Source of the DNA: an uncultured Lachnospiraceae bacterium
GTDB taxonomy: Bacteria; Bacillota; Clostridia; Lachnospirales; Lachnospiraceae
Direction: 5' to 3'
DNA: 64,000 bases
Assembly: GCA_934394565.1 (NCBI GenBank)
Contig: CAKRQV010000001.1
Location: 62,001-126,000 of the forward strand
Below, in pieces: positions 45,176 through 53,025 of this stretch (positions within the stretch are counted from its first letter, which is position 1; each line of letters begins with the position of its first letter). Below the pieces are notes generated by a model. It searched no databases. It was not told where the DNA came from and was given only the letters and a program-made list of their open reading frames with translations. The position numbers and the translations under genes are program-made.

Positions 45176-45415
45176 TTATTTCTCGATAAGGTATGGGGTA
45201 AGCTTCTCCATAACAGCAGCCAGGCTGTCATCTTCAGCGTGTACATTCAGCTCGATCGGCTTACTCAGATCCAGACTGAAAATACCCATGATAGACTTGG
45301 CATCGATCACGTATCTGCCGGATACAAGGTCAAAATCGAAGTTAAATTTGGAAATATCATTGACAAAAGATTTAACCTTATCAATAGAATTAAGAGAGAT
45401 CATTACGGTTTTCAT
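45176..45415 (-). CDS. HPr-like phosphocarrier paralogue lacking the active-site histidine
   Basis: 79 residues with the HPr fold pattern and the regulatory-serine region DAKSIMGIFSLDLS (Ser41, equal to Ser46 of HPr). The PTS active-site motif HARPA is gone: residues 10-16 read SIDKVKS, and the only histidine is at 59, in another element. It therefore cannot carry phosphate from enzyme I but could be phosphorylated by HPr kinase on the serine, like Bacillus Crh. Acts in the cytoplasm; GGAGG is ten bases ahead of the ATG. Divergent from mtaB. Confidence 0.8.
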   Translation of the reverse strand: MKTVMISLNSIDKVKSFVNDISKFNFDFDLVSGRYVIDAKSIMGIFSLDLSKPIELNVHAEDDSLAAVMEKLTPYLIEK

Positions 45416-45686
45416 GTTCAGCTATCCTCCAGAATGAATGTATATTTTTTGTGATAACCGGCGGCCAGAATGTTGTCGTTGGAACACAAAAATGATTACT
45501 TTTATCTTACCTGTAACAGGGGTAAAAGTCAAGGCGGAATGAAAATTTACGCAGACTTTACCGGCGGGGAAAGAGCGGAAAATGTCGAACGGAAAAGACC
45601 GTACAGCAGCGCTTTTTCAGCCATACAAAGCGGTGAAAAAACCGGAGAGTTCCGGCAGAAAAAGCCAAGAAGTAGAGAGGTGTATT

Positions 45687-47018
45687 ATGAACAGAACAGC
45701 AGCCCTGCACAACCTTGGCTGTAAGGTGAATGCCTACGAGACAGAGGTCATGCAGCAGATGCTTACAGATGCCGGATATACCATCGTGCCGTTTCATGAA
45801 AAGGCCGATGTTTATATTATCAATACATGTTCCGTAACCAATATGGCAGACAAAAAATCCCGTCAGATGATCAGCCGTGCGAGAAAGACCAATCCAGAGG
45901 CTGTCGTAGCCGCTGCAGGCTGTTATGTGCAGGCTGCAGGGGATCAGCTTTTGGAGGAATTGTCGCTGGATCTGGTGATCGGTAACAACAAAAAGAAGGA
46001 TCTTGTGGCAATCCTTGATGAATTCTTTGTGTCAAAGGGACATCAGTCATATATCGTGGACCTCATGCATACCAAAGAATATGAAGAAATGAAGATGGAG
46101 CGTTCTGCAGAGCACACCCGTGCCTATATCAAGGTGCAGGACGGATGTAACCAGTTCTGCAGCTATTGCATTATTCCGTTTACCCGTGGCCGCGTCAGAA
46201 GCCGCCGTCCGGAGGATGTACGGGAGGAAATAGAAGGGCTGTGTAATGCCGGATATCAGGAATTTGTTCTGACCGGTATCCATTTGAGCTCCTATGGTGT
46301 GGATTTTTCTGAAGATAAAAAGCCACACCTTCTGGATCTGATTCGGCTGATCGACAGCATCGATGGTGTAAAGCGAATCCGTCTGGGATCTTTGGAGCCG
46401 GGGATTATCACAGAAGAATTTGCCAGGGCTCTGCATGAGCTGGACAGCTTCTGCCCGCATTTTCATCTGTCACTGCAAAGCGGCTGCAATACAACGCTGA
46501 GACGGATGAATCGCCGGTATACAGCGGAGGAATATGCTGAAAAATGTGAGATCCTGCGAAAGGTATTTAACGCACCTGCACTTACTACGGATGTGATCGT
46601 TGGATTTCCGGGAGAAACAGTAAAAGACTTTGAAGAGTGCCATGCGTTTCTGGAAAAAATTTGTTTTTATGAGACACATATTTTCAAATATTCCCGTCGA
46701 CAGGGAACGAAGGCTGCGGATATGCCGGATCAGATTCCGGAAAGTATCAAGGGAGACAGAAGCCATGTGCTGTTAAAGCTGCATGAGCAGAATAAGACGG
46801 CATATATCCGTCAGTTTATCGGTCAGCCGCTGGAAGTACTATTCGAGGAGAAGATCGAGGTGGATGGAGAAAGTATGTGGAGTGGATATAGTCGCGAATA
46901 CATCCGTGTATTGTGGAAAACCACTGAAAATCTGGAAAACAAACTGTACAAAGTGACAGCACAGACAACCGACACAAAGGAAGAAGCATTAATTGTAGCA
47001 GAGGGAGAAACTCTGTAG
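45687..47018 (+). CDS. mtaB: tRNA t6A37 methylthiotransferase MtaB
   Basis: 443 residues from the ATG after GAGAGGTG (the frame runs on upstream to 45582 but without support). N-terminal cluster cysteines in HNLGCKVN, INTCSVTN and AAGCYVQ; radical-SAM CxxxCxxC in DGCNQFCSYCIIPFTRGR near 150; C-terminal TRAM domain. It converts t6A to ms2t6A at position 37 of ANN-decoding tRNAs. The KVNAYE and SYC signatures favour MtaB over MiaB. Confidence 0.94.
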   Translation: MNRTAALHNLGCKVNAYETEVMQQMLTDAGYTIVPFHEKADVYIINTCSVTNMADKKSRQMISRARKTNPEAVVAAAGCYVQAAGDQLLEELSLDLVIGNNKKKDLVAILDEFFVSKGHQSYIVDLMHTKEYEEMKMERSAEHTRAYIKVQDGCNQFCSYCIIPFTRGRVRSRRPEDVREEIEGLCNAGYQEFVLTGIHLSSYGVDFSEDKKPHLLDLIRLIDSIDGVKRIRLGSLEPGIITEEFARALHELDSFCPHFHLSLQSGCNTTLRRMNRRYTAEEYAEKCEILRKVFNAPALTTDVIVGFPGETVKDFEECHAFLEKICFYETHIFKYSRRQGTKAADMPDQIPESIKGDRSHVLLKLHEQNKTAYIRQFIGQPLEVLFEEKIEVDGESMWSGYSREYIRVLWKTTENLENKLYKVTAQTTDTKEEALIVAEGETL

Positions 47019-47094
47019 ACCAGGAAACAGGCTGTATCATTGCCGAAAACAGGGAACAGTATATGGCTTTTTGTCTGACAATTAAAAAACTACG

Positions 47095-47123
47095 TTGCAC
47101 TTTATTCTAAAATATATTAGAAT
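47095..47123 (+). promoter_or_regulatory. ireB operon promoter with embedded palindrome
   Basis: TTGCAC (47095-47100), 17-base spacer, TAGAAT (47118-47123). TTCTAA (47104-47109) and TTAGAA (47117-47122) form an inverted repeat around AATATAT that overlaps the spacer and -10, a plausible operator. Confidence 0.55.
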
Positions 47124-47202
47124 AGAAACGATAATAGGCAGAATTTTGTCTCCTGATCAGAGACGCATCTGCCAGATACAGGTTATATAAGGGTGTGAAA
47201 TT

Positions 47203-47469
47203 ATGACAAATATGAACAGTACACAGTATTTTAAAGTAAAATCCGATCCGGAGGTCCGCGTAAAGGAAGTTCTGGAAGTGGTATACAATGCCATGGATGA
47301 GAAAGGATATAATCCGGTAAACCAGATCGTCGGTTATATCATGAGTGGTGATCCAACCTATATCACCAGTTACAAAGGCGCCAGAAGCATGATCATGAAG
47401 GTCGAGAGAGACGAGCTTGTGGAAGAGCTTCTGAAAGAATACATCAAGAATAAATCCTGGGAAAGATAA
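47203..47469 (+). CDS. ireB: IreB family regulatory protein (DUF965/UPF0297)
   Basis: 88 residues, usual length. YFKVKSDPEVRVKEVLEVVY and GYNPVNQIVGYIMSGDPTYI span the whole conserved family. In Enterococcus IreB is a substrate of the Ser/Thr kinase IreK and limits cephalosporin resistance; threonines near the N-terminus (MTNMNSTQ) are the likely phosphosites. First gene of the conserved ireB-ruvX-DUF1292 block; ruvX starts one base after its stop. Confidence 0.95.
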   Translation: MTNMNSTQYFKVKSDPEVRVKEVLEVVYNAMDEKGYNPVNQIVGYIMSGDPTYITSYKGARSMIMKVERDELVEELLKEYIKNKSWER

Positions 47470-47470
47470 G

Positions 47471-47935
47471 ATGGAACGTATCATAGGACTGGATTTTGGT
47501 TCCAAAACAACAGGTGTTGCTGTGAGCGACCCCTTCGGCTGGACTGCGCAGGGCGTAGAGATCATCCGCCGCAAGGAAGAAAACAAGCTTCGAAAGACAC
47601 TGGCCAGGATAGAAGAGTTGGTAAAGGAGTACAATGCGACGCGTATCGTACTCGGGCTACCGAAGAATATGAACAACACGCTGGGAGACCGCGCGGAAAA
47701 GTCGATGGCATTTAAAGAGATGCTGGAACGCCGCACCGGTCTTTGTGTTGTACTCTGGGACGAAAGACTTACAACCGTAGCAGCAGACCGCACGATGATG
47801 GAGGCGGGGATCCGCCGGGAACATCGCAAGGAGTATGTGGATGAGATCGCTGCTGTATTTATTCTCCAGAATTATCTGGATTATTTGTCATGCCACCCTG
47901 TAGATAATAATAACAATAAAAAGGAAGATGCCTGA
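47471..47935 (+). CDS. ruvX: Putative Holliday junction resolvase RuvX/YqgF
   Basis: 154 residues of RNase H-like fold. IIGLDFGSKTTGVAVSDPFG has the first catalytic Asp, VLGLPKNMNNTLGDRAEK the second motif, WDERLTTVAADR the third and VDEIAAVFILQNYLD the last Asp. YqgF proteins mature 16S rRNA ends or resolve junctions. Sits between ireB and DUF1292 as in most Firmicutes. Confidence 0.95.
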   Translation: MERIIGLDFGSKTTGVAVSDPFGWTAQGVEIIRRKEENKLRKTLARIEELVKEYNATRIVLGLPKNMNNTLGDRAEKSMAFKEMLERRTGLCVVLWDERLTTVAADRTMMEAGIRREHRKEYVDEIAAVFILQNYLDYLSCHPVDNNNNKKEDA

Positions 47936-47939
47936 AAAC

Positions 47940-48197
47940 ATGGAAAAAATCACTTTTATAACAGACGAAAACGAGAGCCTTACTTTTTTTGTGGAGGAGC
48001 AGACCAGAGTAAACGGTATAGATTATCTGCTGGTTTCTGACTCTGAGGATGATGAGGCCCAGGCCTATATCCTGAAAGATGTATCCGAGGATACAGACCC
48101 GGAAGCGAATTATGTATTTGTAGAAGATGATGTGGAGTTCGAGGCAGTGGCAAAGCTGTTCGAGCAGATGTTAGAGGATGTGGACCTCCAGGCATAG
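47940..48197 (+). CDS. DUF1292 (YrzB-like) protein
   Basis: 85 residues from the ATG at 47940, chosen because family members begin at MEKITF; an ATG at 47928 overlaps ruvX and lies too close to AAGGA. A small acidic beta protein (DENESLTFFVEEQTR, DYLLVSDSE). Function unknown; nearly always follows ireB-ruvX in Firmicutes. RNase J follows 17 bases later. Confidence 0.88.
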   Translation: MEKITFITDENESLTFFVEEQTRVNGIDYLLVSDSEDDEAQAYILKDVSEDTDPEANYVFVEDDVEFEAVAKLFEQMLEDVDLQA

Positions 48198-48214
48198 AAA
48201 GAAGGAGGACTTTT

Positions 48215-49885
48215 TTGAAGAAAATTGAAAATGCAAGAGTAAAGATCATTCCGCTCGGCGGTCTGGAGCTGATCGGTATGAACATTACAGCGATCGAGTA
48301 CGAAGACAGCATTGTTGTAGTAGACTGTGGTTTGTCATTCCCGGAAGATGATATGCTGGGTATTGATCTGGTTATCCCGGATGTCACCTATCTGAAAAAC
48401 AATATCGATAAGGTTAAAGGTTTTGTGATCACCCATGGTCACGAGGATCATATCGGTGCGCTTCCGTATATTTTAAAGGAGGTCAATGTACCGATCTATT
48501 CTACCAAGCTGACGATCGCATTGATTGAGAATAAGTTAAAAGAACACAATCTGTTAAAGACAACCAAGAGAAAAGTTGTAAAACATGGTCAGTCCATCAA
48601 TCTGGGCGATTTCCGTGTCGAATTTATCAAGACCAATCACAGTATCGCTGATGCGTCTGCACTGGCAATTTACTCGCCGGCCGGTATCATTGTGCATACT
48701 GGTGACTTTAAGGTAGATTATACACCGGTATTTGGCGATGCTATCGATCTGCAGCGCTTCGCTGAAATTGGTAAAAAGGGTGTACTGGCACTGTTATGCG
48801 ACAGTACCAACGCAGAGCGTCCGGGCTTTACGATGTCTGAGCGCACGGTGGGACGTACCTTTGACAATCTGTTTGCAGAGCATAAGGACAGTCGTATTAT
48901 CATTGCGACATTTGCTTCCAATGTAGACCGTGTACAGCAGATCATCAATTCTGCATACAAATATGGCCGTAAGGTTGTTGTCGAAGGACGTAGTATGGTC
49001 AATATTATTTCTACGGCTGCAGAGCTTGGCTACTTAAATATTCCGGATAATACACTGATCGATATCGATCAGATGAAGAATTATACAAACGAGCAGATGG
49101 TACTGATCACGACCGGCAGCCAGGGCGAGTCCATGGCGGCTCTGTCCCGCATGGCAGCAAATATTCACAAGAAGGTTACCATCATGCCAGGTGATACGAT
49201 CATCTTTTCTTCCAATCCGATTCCGGGAAACGAAAAGGCTGTATCCAAGGTGATCAATGAGTTGTCTGCTATGGGTGCTAACGTTATTTTCCAGGATGCT
49301 CATGTATCCGGACATGCCTGTCAGGAAGAGATCAAGCTGATTTATTCTCTGGTGAAACCAAAATATGCCGTTCCGGTACACGGAGAGTTCCGTCATTTAA
49401 AGGCACAGGCACTTTTGGCTGATAATCTGGGTATTGAAAAGGATCATATTTTTATCTTAAAAACAGGTGATGTGCTGGAACTGGCAGATGATCATGGTTA
49501 CGTGACAGGTTCCGTACCGACGGGTTCGATTCTGGTCGATGGTCTGGGGGTTGGCGATGTCGGCAATGTCGTTTTGCACGACAGACAGCATCTGGCTGAG
49601 GATGGTATTATTATTGTTGTTATGACACTGGATCGTGGTGCCCATCAGGTGGTAGCGGGACCGGAGATCGTCTCCCGTGGTTTCGTTTATGTGAAGGAGG
49701 CCGAGGATCTGATCGACGGTGCCAGAGAAGCTGCCAGTGAGGCGCTTGACAAGTGTATGGACAAGGGGATTACCGACTGGTCAAAGTTAAAGATGGTAAT
49801 TAAGGATGCTCTTGGCTGTTATGTATGGAAACGTACTAAGAGAAGACCGATGATCCTTCCGATCATTATGGAGACGGACTGGTAA
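48215..49885 (+). CDS. rnj: Ribonuclease J
   Basis: 556 residues from a TTG with AAGGAGG six bases upstream. Metallo-beta-lactamase core with THGHEDHIGALPYI near 72-85 and the beta-CASP domain with STNAERPGFTMSE and the later HVSGHACQEE motif; C-terminal dimer domain with GLGVGDVGNVVLHDR. It degrades and matures RNA by 5' exonuclease and endonuclease action in the cytoplasm. RNase J is usually in this ireB/DUF1292 neighbourhood in Lachnospiraceae. Confidence 0.96.
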   Translation: MKKIENARVKIIPLGGLELIGMNITAIEYEDSIVVVDCGLSFPEDDMLGIDLVIPDVTYLKNNIDKVKGFVITHGHEDHIGALPYILKEVNVPIYSTKLTIALIENKLKEHNLLKTTKRKVVKHGQSINLGDFRVEFIKTNHSIADASALAIYSPAGIIVHTGDFKVDYTPVFGDAIDLQRFAEIGKKGVLALLCDSTNAERPGFTMSERTVGRTFDNLFAEHKDSRIIIATFASNVDRVQQIINSAYKYGRKVVVEGRSMVNIISTAAELGYLNIPDNTLIDIDQMKNYTNEQMVLITTGSQGESMAALSRMAANIHKKVTIMPGDTIIFSSNPIPGNEKAVSKVINELSAMGANVIFQDAHVSGHACQEEIKLIYSLVKPKYAVPVHGEFRHLKAQALLADNLGIEKDHIFILKTGDVLELADDHGYVTGSVPTGSILVDGLGVGDVGNVVLHDRQHLAEDGIIIVVMTLDRGAHQVVAGPEIVSRGFVYVKEAEDLIDGAREAASEALDKCMDKGITDWSKLKMVIKDALGCYVWKRTKRRPMILPIIMETDW

Positions 49886-49917
49886 TCGGCAGATAACAAA
49901 CGGATGAGGATGTATGT

Positions 49918-50364
49918 ATGGCAGTGAAGAAACAGAATACCGCTGTGCGGACCGGTGCCTATATGGTGCGGACGACGATCCGTACACTTTTGTATGTTGT
50001 GGCAGCAATGGCAATACTGCGCGGAGCTACATGGTCCTACAGTTTTGGCTATGCGATCTTTTCCAACCAGACGATGGCAAAGGAAGGTGCCGGACGGGAC
50101 GTATACGTCACGGTAGGTGCTGACGATACCGTAAAGGATGTGGCAAAGCTTCTGAAAAAGGAGCGTCTGATCAAAGATACGCTGGTCTTTGAGGTACAGG
50201 AAAAGCTTTCCACCTACAAGGATAAGATCCAGCCGGGCACATACATTTTGAATACCGAACAGACTGCAGAGGAAATGCTGGCGATCCTGTCGGGTACAGA
50301 TACTGAAGGGCAGCCGGGTGCGGACAGTGAGAGCAGTACGGCAGAAGGGAAGAGTGCCTCATGA
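49918..50364 (+). CDS. Short MltG/YceG-like membrane protein without catalytic domain
   Basis: 148 residues: basic N-terminus, one membrane span at about 22-42, then the LysM-like subdomain typical of MltG (VTVGADDTVKDVAKLLKKERLI, IQPGTYILNTEQTAEEML) and a Ser/Gly/Glu tail. The lytic-transglycosylase domain, with its catalytic Glu, is missing; the gene simply ends there with no frameshift remnant downstream. It holds the yrrL (mltG) position ahead of yrrM, so it is an orthologue cut to its non-catalytic part. It may bind glycan or act as partner of a true MltG. Its stop overlaps the next ATG (ATGA). Confidence 0.8.
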   Translation: MAVKKQNTAVRTGAYMVRTTIRTLLYVVAAMAILRGATWSYSFGYAIFSNQTMAKEGAGRDVYVTVGADDTVKDVAKLLKKERLIKDTLVFEVQEKLSTYKDKIQPGTYILNTEQTAEEMLAILSGTDTEGQPGADSESSTAEGKSAS

Positions 50365-51002
50365 TTGTAGATGAACGTTTCAGCTGTTATATGAATTCGT
50401 TGGATCCGGGGCACAGTCCGTTTCTGGAAAATCTTGAGCAGGAGGCAAAGGCTGCCTATGTGCCGATCATCCGTCGGCAGATGCAGAGCTTTCTTCGGAT
50501 GTTCCTTACAATGCAGCAGCCAAAAAAGGTGCTGGAAGTAGGAACGGCCGTTGGATTTTCAGCGATACTGATGTGTGAGTATCTGCCTGCGGACAGTCAT
50601 ATTACTACGATTGAAAATTATGTAAAGCGCATCCCGATCGCACGGGAAAATTTTGAGAGATCCGGTTATGCAGACCGGATCACTCTGCTTGAAGGCGATG
50701 CCGCGGATGTGTTGCAGACATTGACGGACAGCTATGATTTTATCTTTATGGATGCGGCTAAGGGACAGTATATTCATTTCCTACCTGAAGTGCTGCGCCT
50801 GATGCATCCGGGCAGTGTGCTGATCACGGACAATGTGCTGCAGGATGGTGATATCATCGAATCTCATTTTGCCGTGGAGCGCAGAAACCGGACAATTTAT
50901 AAACGTATGAGAGAATATCTGTATACACTGACTCACCATGAGCAGCTGGTAACGTCTATCCTGCCGGTGGGCGACGGGATCACTGTGAGTGTGTATCGTT
51001 AA
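50361..51002 (+). CDS. trmR: tRNA 5-hydroxyuridine methyltransferase (TrmR/YrrM-like O-methyltransferase)
   Basis: 213 residues of class I SAM-methyltransferase: VLEVGTAVGFSAILMCEYL near 55, IENYVKR near 82, DFIFMDAAKGQYIHFLPEV near 128 and ITDNVLQDG near 155, as in catechol/caffeoyl-type O-methyltransferases. B. subtilis TrmR makes 5-methoxyuridine in tRNA, using the product of the adjacent U32 enzymes, and this synteny is kept here. Overlaps the preceding gene by four bases. Confidence 0.88.
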   Translation: MIVDERFSCYMNSLDPGHSPFLENLEQEAKAAYVPIIRRQMQSFLRMFLTMQQPKKVLEVGTAVGFSAILMCEYLPADSHITTIENYVKRIPIARENFERSGYADRITLLEGDAADVLQTLTDSYDFIFMDAAKGQYIHFLPEVLRLMHPGSVLITDNVLQDGDIIESHFAVERRNRTIYKRMREYLYTLTHHEQLVTSILPVGDGITVSVYR

Positions 51003-51018
51003 AGAAAAGGAGTAAAGC

Positions 51019-52254
51019 ATGAGAAAGCCAGAATTGCTTGTTCCGGCAGGAAGTCTGGAAGTATTAAAAGTGGCGGTTATCTTTGGAGCCGATGCCGTAT
51101 ATATTGGCGGCGAAGCGTTTGGCCTTCGGGCAAAAGCCAAAAATTTTACCTCCGAAGAGATGAAAGAGGGTATTGATTTTGCCCATGCACATGGGGTAAA
51201 GGTATATGTTACAGCCAATATCCTGGCTCATAACAGCGATCTTACCGATGCTGCGGCGTATTTTACAGAGCTGGCAGCTTTACATCCGGATGCACTGATT
51301 ATTGCGGATCCGGGACTTTTTATGATCGCAAAAGATGTCTGCCCTGAAATCGATATTCATATCAGTACGCAGGCAAACAATTGCAATTACGGCACATTTT
51401 TGTTCTGGCATGAGCAGGGAGCCAGCCGTGTAGTGACGGCCAGAGAACTGTCTTTGAAGGAAATCGGAGAGATTCGTAAAAGAATTCCTGCAGATATGGA
51501 GATTGAGACGTTTGTCCACGGGGCGATGTGTATTTCCTATTCTGGTCGTTGCCTGCTCAGTGCCTATATGACAGGGCGCAGTGCTAACGAGGGTGCATGT
51601 ACACATCCCTGCCGCTGGAAATATGCAGTTGTTGAAGAAAAACGACCTGGTGAATATTTCCCGGTGGAGGAAAATGAACGGGGAACCTATATTTTTAATT
51701 CTAAGGATCTGTGCATGATCGAGCACATACCGGATCTGTTTGAGGCGGGTATTGATAGCTTCAAAATCGAAGGCCGTATGAAAACAGCCCTGTATGTGGC
51801 AACGGTGGCCCGTACCTACAGGAAGGCCATTGATGATTATCTTGAAGATCCGAAGGTATATGAAAAGAACCTGCCGTGGTACAGGGAGCAGATCTCCCGT
51901 TGTACCTACAGACAGTTTACCACCGGATTTTTTTACGGTAAACCGGATCAGGAGAGCCAGATATACGACAGTAATACCTATATCCGTGAATACACATATC
52001 TTGGTATCGTGGGTGAGGTAAAGGACGGGCTCTGTGTCATCGAACAGCGCAATAAGTTTACCGTCGGTGAACAGATCGAAATCATGAAACCGAATGGTGA
52101 GAATATGGAAGTGACTGTACGTGCAATTTACAACGAGGATGGAGAGCGCATGGAAAGTGCACCGCATCCGAAGCAGAAGCTCTTTGTGGAGCTTGACGTA
52201 CAGGCAGAGGTTTTTGATATTTTACGTCGGCAGGAAGAACTGCCGGAGCTTTAA
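51019..52254 (+). CDS. trhP: U32-family protein, probable tRNA uridine-34 hydroxylase TrhP
   Basis: 411 residues. ELLVPAGSLEVLKVAVIFGADAVYIGG (shortened: LLVPAGSLEVLKVA) opens U32; HGAMCISYSGRCLLSAYMTG near 167 and GACTHPCRWKY near 192 hold the cysteines thought to bind Fe-S, and SFKIEGRMKTALYVA near 250 is the signature. Though named peptidases, the B. subtilis YrrN/O and E. coli TrhP members make 5-hydroxyuridine in tRNA from prephenate. It follows trmR by 16 bases; together they give mo5U. Its 3' end overlaps convergent sigK by 33 bases. Confidence 0.9.
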   Translation: MRKPELLVPAGSLEVLKVAVIFGADAVYIGGEAFGLRAKAKNFTSEEMKEGIDFAHAHGVKVYVTANILAHNSDLTDAAAYFTELAALHPDALIIADPGLFMIAKDVCPEIDIHISTQANNCNYGTFLFWHEQGASRVVTARELSLKEIGEIRKRIPADMEIETFVHGAMCISYSGRCLLSAYMTGRSANEGACTHPCRWKYAVVEEKRPGEYFPVEENERGTYIFNSKDLCMIEHIPDLFEAGIDSFKIEGRMKTALYVATVARTYRKAIDDYLEDPKVYEKNLPWYREQISRCTYRQFTTGFFYGKPDQESQIYDSNTYIREYTYLGIVGEVKDGLCVIEQRNKFTVGEQIEIMKPNGENMEVTVRAIYNEDGERMESAPHPKQKLFVELDVQAEVFDILRRQEELPEL

Positions 52255-52848
52255 TACACAGTTTTTTTCAATTCTTGAGACATAGGAGCGGCTGATGCCC
52301 AGCCGCTTGGCTATGACTCTCTGGGTGGTTGGTGTCCGACCATATAATCCGTAACGCATAACCAGTAATTCTTTTTCCTGCGGTGTCAGACAGTTGTCCA
52401 GACAGGCATAGAGCCGCAGTATGTTTTCTTTTCGTTCGCAGCTTTTGGGGACGTCTTCGTCCTGACTTTCGAGAATATCCATCAGATGGATCTCATTGCC
52501 TTCTTTGTCGGTGCCAATCGGTTCATACAGAGACACTTCTTTTACATTTTTTTTTCGGCTGCGAAACATCATCAACAGTTCGTTATCGATACAGCGCGCG
52601 GCATATGTGGCCAGCTTGCTTCCTTTTTCCAGGTCAAATGTAGCTGCAGCTTTCAACAGTCCGATCGTACCGATTGAGATCAGATCATCCATTTCATCCT
52701 CGGCACTCTGATATTTTCGGGCAATATGTGCAACCAGACGGAGATTTCGTTCGATCAGCTGGTTGCGTGCGGCAAGGTCGCCTAGCCGGCTTTTTTCAAG
52801 AAGGGTACGCTCTTCGGAAGGTGTAAGAGGTTTCGGAAAGGTCTGCAA
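52222..52848 (-). CDS. sigK: Sporulation sigma factor SigK
   Basis: 208 residues from the TTG at 52848, five bases after GAGGTG, giving QTFPKPLTPSEERTLLEK as in clostridial SigK. An in-frame ATG at 52911 would add a polar stretch without a ribosome site. Region 2 holds LIERNLRLVAHIARKY, DLISIGTIGLLKAA and LATYAARCIDNELLM; region 4.2 GISRSYVSRIEK. It directs late mother-cell genes for spore coat and lysis. The hydrophobic pro-sequence of Bacillus is absent and the gene is unbroken by a skin element, as in strains where SigK is not cleaved. Confidence 0.92.
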   Translation of the reverse strand: MQTFPKPLTPSEERTLLEKSRLGDLAARNQLIERNLRLVAHIARKYQSAEDEMDDLISIGTIGLLKAAATFDLEKGSKLATYAARCIDNELLMMFRSRKKNVKEVSLYEPIGTDKEGNEIHLMDILESQDEDVPKSCERKENILRLYACLDNCLTPQEKELLVMRYGLYGRTPTTQRVIAKRLGISRSYVSRIEKNCVLKLRQFFLPT

Positions 52849-53025
52849 GGCGGCACCTCTGCAAAACGGGGTGTTTCTACATCTTATGAAAGTGGACAGC
52901 GGCAAGTGCATATCCCACAAAAAGAATAAAGAGAAAGTCCGTGGACAGGATATAACAAAAATGCAGCAGTCACACGCCGCAGCAGAAGATAAAGAACATA
53001 AATAACAAATCCAAGGAGGATAAAG

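Noticed and set aside
45077..45454. 125-codon plus-strand frame opposite the HPr-like gene
   Set aside because: Begins in the terminator and is the reverse of a small protein with recognisable fold and ribosome site.
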